Shown here in pieces: positions 6,563-10,276 of a stretch of 10,276 bases of DNA. Source of the DNA: JAOTYV01 sp041557595 (lineage in GTDB: Bacteria; Pseudomonadota; Alphaproteobacteria; UBA8366); NCBI GenBank assembly GCA_041557595.1, contig JBFFGE010000167.1, positions 1 to 10,276 on the forward strand, given 5' to 3'. The position numbers were made by a program, and so were the translations under genes. Under the pieces are notes generated by a model. That model had not been told where the DNA came from and ran no database searches. It worked only from the letters and a program-made list of their open reading frames with translations. The first letter of the stretch is position 1; each line of letters starts with the position of its first letter.

Positions 6563-7147
6563 CTATTGTGTGCCGTCCTGCACGCGTCGGTTCTTCAGAG
6601 CCGGATAGCCCCGAACATAGATCCAGTCGTTTTTCCTTGCGGGCACGTGGCAGGGGATACAGTCGGCCTTGAAGTTCTCAGTCACGGTTTTCGTTGGGGC
6701 GTCGGCCTTGAACAGCGACCAGCCCCAGCCGCGTCCCCAAAGCTTGTTGCCTTTGAAACGGCCCTTGGTGTCCTTGATCATGATGAACCAGCCTTCGGTC
6801 TCGGTGGCGTAGCTGACCTGACCGGTGGTCATCCCATCGGTCTTCGCCTTGAGCAGCTCCTTCACCAAAACCGCGCCATCGGGAAATTTTCCGGTTTCGT
6901 GGAAGACCTCGACGGTGTTGGGCTGGGTATAGACATTGTGAATACCCTGCGATCCGACCTTTCCCTCTTCGTCGGTTGCAACGCCCCAGGCACCGAGGAA
7001 GTACCAACTGCGGAAGTCCTTGGGGATGCTGATGTTGCCCTTGTCGTCCACGTAGGGCGAGAAGGACCCGGCCACCGCACCGCCGCCGAGAACGACGGCA
7101 CACAACGCGGTGACCGCGACCGATGCAACGGCGAGCGACATTTTCAT
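6563..7147 (-). CDS. Cytochrome P460-family c-type cytochrome, second copy (capping Glu replaced)
   Basis: A 194-residue periplasmic haem protein. Residues 1-27 are a signal peptide (MKMSLAVASVAVTALCAVVLGG, then AVAG). PKDFRSWYFLGAW (42-54), HNVYTQP (70-76) and ETGKFPDGAVLVKEL (84-98) follow the cytochrome P460 pattern. K96 aligns with Lys70 of Nitrosomonas europaea cytochrome P460, the lysine that crosslinks to the haem. CIPCH (163-167) is the haem c attachment site, with H167 as the proximal ligand. The residue aligning with the catalytic capping Glu96 is Phe121 (GWFIMIKD where relatives have GLE or GFE). This suggests altered chemistry, closer to a hydrophobic NO-binding pocket than to hydroxylamine oxidation; that is inference. 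The start at 7147 is set by TAGGAGT, whose first three bases are the stop codon of the upstream P460 gene, so the two are translationally coupled with a 10-bp gap. Confidence 0.9.
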   Translation of the reverse strand: MKMSLAVASVAVTALCAVVLGGGAVAGSFSPYVDDKGNISIPKDFRSWYFLGAWGVATDEEGKVGSQGIHNVYTQPNTVEVFHETGKFPDGAVLVKELLKAKTDGMTTGQVSYATETEGWFIMIKDTKGRFKGNKLWGRGWGWSLFKADAPTKTVTENFKADCIPCHVPARKNDWIYVRGYPALKNRRVQDGTQ

Positions 7148-7157
7148 TTTGCCACTC

Positions 7158-7799
7158 CTACTTCGGCTTCGCTGCGCGAAGCACGGGATAAAATTGGGTG
7201 AATACGAAATCCTCGGCCGCCGCCGCCTCGTGACAGGCGTTGCAGGCTGCCGCCGGCTGTTGTTTGGCCGTCGCATTATAAGGCTCCGGCTTGTGACCGA
7301 AGGTGTAATAGGCCCAGTTCCCGGGTTCCTTGGGATAGAGCTTTTTGCTCTTGATCGTGATCTCGAACCCGGAATATTCACCCATGAAATAGCCGGCGCC
7401 GCTGACCTCATCCGTCGAGCCGTTCTTGTTGGCCCCGTCCGGTGCGCGAACCCGTGTCAGTTCCTTGGCAAGGACGGTTCCCTCGCGGAATTTGCCGGTC
7501 TTCTTGTAATGCGCCCAACTCACCGGATCGATATAGATAATGTGATGTTCCGGGAACGGCGCATTCCCGTCGTTCAGCGCGTTCGGTGTGACCAGTCCGC
7601 CGACATAGGGCCATTCGCGCCAGATTTTCCCTTCGGGAACCTTCAGCTGTTTATCGCTGGTGAATTGCGGTGTGTAGGTCCCATCCTGGGCGTTCGTCGG
7701 CCATGCGCTGCCGGCAAGAACCACCATCGCGGCGGCAATCGCACCCGGCGTTAACGCGGCGAGCGATTTGATATTTCCAGAACCTGCGTGCAGGGACAT
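7158..7799 (-). CDS. Cytochrome P460 (canonical copy)
   Basis: A 213-residue periplasmic c-type cytochrome. A signal peptide covers about residues 1-38 (hydrophobic AALTPGAIAAAMVVLAGSAW, then TNAQ). The body matches what I recall of Nitrosomonas europaea cytochrome P460 very closely: VTPNALNDGNAPF, WAHYKKTGKFREGTVLAKEL, GYFMGEYSGFE, EPGNWAYY, CNACH and DFVFTQFYPVLRAAK. K112 aligns with the haem-crosslinking Lys70, and E146 with the capping carboxylate Glu96 needed for hydroxylamine oxidation. CNACH at 186-190 binds haem c. The position of Arg44 is a histidine here. The enzyme is expected to oxidise hydroxylamine, with NO as product or co-substrate leading to N2O. The ATG at 7799 has GAGAAGGAG ending 6 nt upstream; the open frame extends to 7895 without support. 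It is first in the operon and divergent from the LysR gene, with an operator-like element in between. Confidence 0.93.
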   Translation of the reverse strand: MSLHAGSGNIKSLAALTPGAIAAAMVVLAGSAWPTNAQDGTYTPQFTSDKQLKVPEGKIWREWPYVGGLVTPNALNDGNAPFPEHHIIYIDPVSWAHYKKTGKFREGTVLAKELTRVRAPDGANKNGSTDEVSGAGYFMGEYSGFEITIKSKKLYPKEPGNWAYYTFGHKPEPYNATAKQQPAAACNACHEAAAAEDFVFTQFYPVLRAAKPK

Positions 7800-7876
7800 C
7801 GTCTTCTCCTTCTCTATTTGCGGCATTGCGGATGTTCGATTCAGCAGCCCGATGTTCATCCCTTCCGAGCCCACAC

Positions 7877-7906
7877 ACCTAACGATCCGGGCCAAGCGCT
7901 GTCCAA
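7877..7906 (-). promoter_or_regulatory. Putative promoter of the cytochrome P460-hemA operon
   Basis: On the minus strand TTGGAC (7901-7906) is followed after 18 bp by TTAGGT (7877-7882), with the start codon about 78 bp downstream at 7799. The -35 box, the spacing and the TTA..T form of the -10 box all match the promoter of the exported globin gene, while the spacer bases themselves differ. This pattern argues that the boxes are functional rather than chance. Confidence 0.55.
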
Positions 7907-7922
7907 TACCGATGATTCATGG
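7901..7922. promoter_or_regulatory. 22-bp operator-like element, copy 2 (P460/LysR divergent promoter)
   Basis: Identical over 22 bases to 3974-3995 and in the same orientation relative to the minus-strand gene it precedes. It carries a T-N11-A pattern and the dyad ACC-g-ATGA-t-TCAT-GGT (7908-7923), which is slightly longer here than in copy 1. It lies 34 bp before the LysR start codon, the classic place for a LysR-family site that both activates the divergent operon and controls its own gene. The second shared segment, GACTGGCGAT (7948-7957), runs into the LysR start codon. Confidence 0.6.
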
Positions 7923-7955
7923 TTCTATGCACGTGGAACAGCGTGGTGACTGGCG

Positions 7956-8876
7956 ATGGAATTTCATCAGATTCGTTATTTTCTTATGGCGGCGGAGAAC
8001 CTCAATTTCACGCGCGCCGCAAAGCAGTACCACGTGTCGCAACCCGCATTGACGCGGGCGATTCAAAAACTTGAGGAAGAGCTCGGCGGAGTACTGTTCG
8101 TCAGAGACGGCCGGACGGTGACCCTGTCTCCGCTAGGCCGGCTAATGCGCGAACACTTGCAGCACATTCACGAAACCCAACAGATGGCGCGCGCCGCAGC
8201 TAAGAATTTTCTGCATGAAAGTCCGACAGAGATAAATATCGGCGTCATGTGCACGATTGGCCCGGATGTCCTATCAGGTTTTTTGAGTGAGTTCAGAATC
8301 CGCCATCCCGACATGCTCGTAATTCTGCATGACATCGGGCCCGAGGCATTGCCTGAACTGCTTTATACGGGCTCTCTCGATTGCGCCTTCGTTGCGTCCC
8401 ACGGCGAGGCGAAATTTGGCAAGGTTTCGGCGCATGCCTTGTTTGAGGAAGACATGGTCGTGACATTTGCCGATGGGCATCGCTTTGGCGCACTGGAGGA
8501 CGTGACGCTATTCGACGTTGCCGAGGAACCATATGTGGATCGCCTAAAATGCGAACTTCGGCAACCCTTCTTCGATTTCATGGATCAAAATGACCTGAAC
8601 CTCAGCGTGGTTTGCAGCAGCCAGCGAGATGATTGGATACAGGAACTTGTTATTCGCGGTCTCGGCGTCAGCGTCATGCCCCGCTTTTCGATTACCACCC
8701 GCAGACTCGGTTGGCGCAAGCTCTCCGGTCCGCTGTCAGAATGCCGCCGAATCATGATCAAACGGGCCAATGGTCTGACACCCGAAGCGCCAGCCAATGC
8801 GTTTTACTCGGACGCCGCCACATTTGAATGGCAACATACGCTTAGCGCATTCGAGGAAAACGCGCGACTGCAGTAA
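7956..8876 (+). CDS. LysR-family transcriptional regulator
   Basis: A 306-residue protein of normal LysR length. Residues 1-60 are the winged helix-turn-helix domain: MEFHQIRYFLMAAENLNFTRAAKQYHVSQPALTRAIQKLEEELGG is the standard signature with recognition helix SQPALTRAIQKLE, given here only for identification by its start MEFHQIRYF. A linker helix follows (REHLQHIHETQQMARAAAKN), then the effector-binding domain from about residue 92 (TEINIGVMCTIGPDVLSGFL) to the end, with the usual late motif ELVIRGLGVSVMP. It diverges from the cytochrome P460 operon and very probably controls it; the effector is unknown, with a nitrogen oxide or hydroxylamine-linked signal being plausible. The ATG at 7956 fits the conserved N-terminus, but there is no good Shine-Dalgarno before it (only GGTG), suggesting weak translation. 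Family certain; target inferred from position and the shared element. Confidence 0.95.
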   Translation: MEFHQIRYFLMAAENLNFTRAAKQYHVSQPALTRAIQKLEEELGGVLFVRDGRTVTLSPLGRLMREHLQHIHETQQMARAAAKNFLHESPTEINIGVMCTIGPDVLSGFLSEFRIRHPDMLVILHDIGPEALPELLYTGSLDCAFVASHGEAKFGKVSAHALFEEDMVVTFADGHRFGALEDVTLFDVAEEPYVDRLKCELRQPFFDFMDQNDLNLSVVCSSQRDDWIQELVIRGLGVSVMPRFSITTRRLGWRKLSGPLSECRRIMIKRANGLTPEAPANAFYSDAATFEWQHTLSAFEENARLQ

Positions 8877-8982
8877 CTGTGGATTTGGAGGTTTCGGAGC
8901 CGCGGCGCTTCGCCGGCGGTGAGATGCCGCAGATCAACGGCAATGTCGTGAACCGACTCCGATGTCGCGCCGACGACACGGC

Positions 8983-9105
8983 ACGCCGACGGGAAACCCT
9001 CCCCTCCTAGATATCCCAGAGGTGGTGATGCGTGCCGCAAATAGGAAGATCGGGTTCGAGCATGTCTTCCTGGACTTGCGCCAGCCAGTCGTCATCCGTC
9101 GCCTT
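8983..9105 (-). pseudogene. Decayed 5' end of a second amidohydrolase copy
   Basis: On the minus strand from 9105 the translation is KATDDDWLAQVQEDMLEPDL followed by PICGTHHHLWDI and a TAG stop (9007-9009). The intact protein at 2166-3179 begins MATNDDWLAKVHEEALEPDL followed by PICDTHHHLWDL. The start codon has become AAG, the Asp before the metal-binding histidines is Gly, and an in-frame stop interrupts it; after the stop EGRVSRR still matches EGRVDRR. Beyond about 8983 the similarity fades, with perhaps a frameshifted trace. The leader (GAAAGA then CGCACC) is also preserved. It cannot make a functional enzyme. It is a remnant of a duplication of the amidohydrolase gene or of a relative. 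Confidence 0.85.
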
Positions 9106-9273
9106 GGTGCGTTCTTTCTGATTGCGCGGCGATCGAGTGCTTGTCCGGCGAACTGGATTGGTAATATCTGAACAGGCCAGATTCGCCCCTTCCCGATATT
9201 ATTGTAAGTTAACGTAAGGATACCGCGTAAGGACCAACGCGGTCTTTCCTAACCCCAATTCGGACATCAGTCC

Positions 9274-9280
9274 AAGGAGG
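9274..9280 (+). promoter_or_regulatory. Ribosome binding site deciding a GTG start
   Basis: AAGGAGG lies 4 nt before the GTG at 9285. No ATG in frame occurs until residue 49, well inside the conserved protein, so this strong site settles the GTG start despite the short spacing. Confidence 0.75.
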
Positions 9281-9284
9281 ACGC

Positions 9285-10220
9285 GTGGCGCTGCTTATCG
9301 TCAATCTGGATAAGGTCATCGGCGACGCGGCGGCGTGGCAGGCGGCGTTTGCGGAACTGGTTCCCGGCATACAGCTTCGCTTCTGGCCCGATGCGGGCGA
9401 TCCGGCGGAGATCGACTATCTCGCCTTCATGCGGCCCGATTTCGACGTCCTTCCCGACCTTCCGAACCTGAAAGCCATGTTCACGCGGTCGGCGGGCGTC
9501 GAGCCGTTCATCAATCATCCGAGACTGCCGAAGGCGCCGCTCGGCAAGATCGAGCCGTCGGGCGGCGATCCGATGATGACCGAATACGTCGTCATGCATG
9601 TGCTGCGGTATCACCGGGACATGCCCGCCTATGCGGAGAGCCAGGCCCGCCGCGAGTGGCGCCGCGTGCCGATCGTGCGGCCGGAGGAACGGCGCATCGG
9701 ATTCCTCGGCTTCGGCATGATGGCGACGGCTCCCGCGCTGGTCCTGCAATCCCTGGGGTTCCCCGTCTCGGCCTGGGTGCGGACGCCGCGGGAGCGCGCG
9801 GAAGTCCCCCTGTTTGCCGGGCCGGACGCGCTCGAACCCTTTCTCAACCAGACCGACATCGCCGTCTGCCTGCTGCCGCTCACGAAGGAAACCGAGGGCA
9901 TCTTCTGCGCCCGCACCTTCGCCATGATGCCGAAGGGCGCGATGCTGGTGAATGTCGGACGCGGCAAGCACGTGGTGGACGCGGATCTGATCGAGGCGCT
10001 CGACAGCGGGCAACTCTCCTACGCGGCCCTCGACGCGCTGTGGCCCGAGCCGCTGCCGCCGGAGAGCCCGCTCTGGCTGCATCCCAAGGTCACGATCATG
10101 CCGCATGTGGCGCGGCGGCCGACCGTCATACAACTCGCCACGGAAATCGCCGCCAACATCGGGCGCGTAGAAGCGGGCGAAAAGCTGTTGCAGGAAATCG
10201 ATCCCGCGGCGGGGTATTGA
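9285..10220 (+). CDS. D-2-hydroxyacid dehydrogenase, glyoxylate/hydroxypyruvate reductase A-like
   Basis: A 311-residue cytoplasmic NAD(P)H-dependent oxidoreductase that resembles GhrA of E. coli, which reduces glyoxylate and hydroxypyruvate. Residues 1-100 and the C-terminal end form the catalytic domain; the central Rossmann domain starts at RIGFLGFGMM (137-146). The catalytic triad is visible: R226 in NVGRGKHVVDADLIEALDSG, E255 in ALWPEPLPPESPLW, and H274 in IMPHVARRP. The third glycine of the usual GxGxxG is Ala147. GTG start with AAGGAGG 4 nt upstream. Its former neighbour was an amidohydrolase gene in divergent orientation, of which only a remnant is left. Substrate uncertain: 2-ketoacids such as glyoxylate are likely. 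Not evidently part of the haem regulon. Confidence 0.92.
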   Translation: MALLIVNLDKVIGDAAAWQAAFAELVPGIQLRFWPDAGDPAEIDYLAFMRPDFDVLPDLPNLKAMFTRSAGVEPFINHPRLPKAPLGKIEPSGGDPMMTEYVVMHVLRYHRDMPAYAESQARREWRRVPIVRPEERRIGFLGFGMMATAPALVLQSLGFPVSAWVRTPRERAEVPLFAGPDALEPFLNQTDIAVCLLPLTKETEGIFCARTFAMMPKGAMLVNVGRGKHVVDADLIEALDSGQLSYAALDALWPEPLPPESPLWLHPKVTIMPHVARRPTVIQLATEIAANIGRVEAGEKLLQEIDPAAGY

Positions 10221-10256
10221 ACGCGCCGTCGACTTTTCCCGCCCGGAGGCGCGCTC

Positions 10257-10276
10257 CTACCACTCGATGGTGCCGC
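10257..10276 (-). CDS. C-terminal end of a convergent gene, possibly GMP synthase
   Basis: Read on the minus strand the last bases give GTIEW followed by TAG (10257-10259). GMP synthase (GuaA) proteins end in PPGTIEWE or similar, so this may be the last codons of guaA running in from beyond the window. Only five residues are visible, so the call is tentative and no symbol is given. The 36 bp between this stop and the dehydrogenase stop contain a weak CGCGCC/GGCGCG inverted repeat. Confidence 0.4.

Larger units (their letters stand above)
8877..9284. other. Intergenic region with a gene remnant
   Basis: 408 bp without an intact gene. It holds a small GC hairpin after the LysR stop (CGGCG 8903-8907, CGCCG 8911-8915, no T-run), the amidohydrolase remnant at 8983-9105, an upstream stretch of the remnant that still resembles the intact gene's promoter region, three GTAAG direct repeats (9204-9208, 9214-9218, 9227-9231), and the strong ribosome binding site of the dehydrogenase at 9274-9280. 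Confidence 0.7.

Noticed and set aside
8901..8918. GC hairpin after the LysR gene as an intrinsic terminator
   Set aside because: The stem is only 5 bp with a 3-nt loop and no T-run follows.
8804..9040. A 78-codon minus-strand frame near the remnant
   Set aside because: Most of it is out of frame with the recognisable amidohydrolase remnant, has no start signal and overlaps the LysR 3' end.
9267..10133. A 288-codon minus-strand frame opposite the dehydrogenase
   Set aside because: It is His/Arg-rich shadow sequence; the plus strand carries the catalytic motifs of a 2-hydroxyacid dehydrogenase.
1..10276. CRISPR arrays, tRNA or rRNA genes, transposases, phage genes
   Set aside because: No regularly spaced repeats, no cloverleaf or rRNA-like stretch, and no transposase or integrase motif was seen on either strand.

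Overview
The window is GC-rich, gene-dense bacterial DNA, most likely from an alphaproteobacterium. Three things point there: a succinyl-CoA/glycine-type 5-aminolevulinate synthase (the C4 route of haem synthesis typical of that class), an intergenic palindromic repeat of a style common in alphaproteobacteria, and the overall codon use. I cannot name a genus from the sequence alone.

Layout. Bases 43-2049 (+) encode a large protein that reads as TPR repeats, then a glycosyltransferase-like domain, then a sulfotransferase-like domain. A palindromic repeat follows at about 2050-2136. Then comes a minus-strand amidohydrolase (2166-3179). Bases 3425-7799 hold a minus-strand haem-protein block, listed here in the order of transcription: two tandem cytochrome P460-family c-type cytochromes (7799-7158 and 7147-6563), 5-aminolevulinate synthase hemA (6515-5304), a cytoplasmic truncated haemoglobin (5221-4847), a secreted protein of unknown function (4787-4101), and, after a 202-bp gap with its own promoter, a truncated haemoglobin carrying a signal peptide (3898-3425). 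A LysR-type regulator (7956-8876, +) diverges from the first cytochrome. Bases 8877-9284 contain no intact gene, but they do contain the decayed 5' end of a second amidohydrolase copy. A GhrA-like 2-hydroxyacid dehydrogenase (9285-10220, +) follows, and the last bases look like the C-terminus of a convergent guaA.

How it works together. The haem block is the centre of interest. Cytochrome P460 enzymes act on hydroxylamine and nitric oxide in the periplasm, and truncated haemoglobins bind O2 and NO. A dedicated ALA synthase inside the same gene run would supply haem when these proteins are made. An identical 22-bp element lies upstream of both the cytochrome P460 operon and the separate periplasmic globin gene. 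At both places it contains a T-N11-A dyad of LysR-operator style and ends in a TTGGAC -35-like box, followed after exactly 18 bp by a TTA..T -10-like box. The simplest reading is a small regulon in which the divergent LysR protein controls both transcripts: a reactive-nitrogen response or metabolism module with haem supply built in. The function is inferred from families and context; the repeat and gene order are seen directly.
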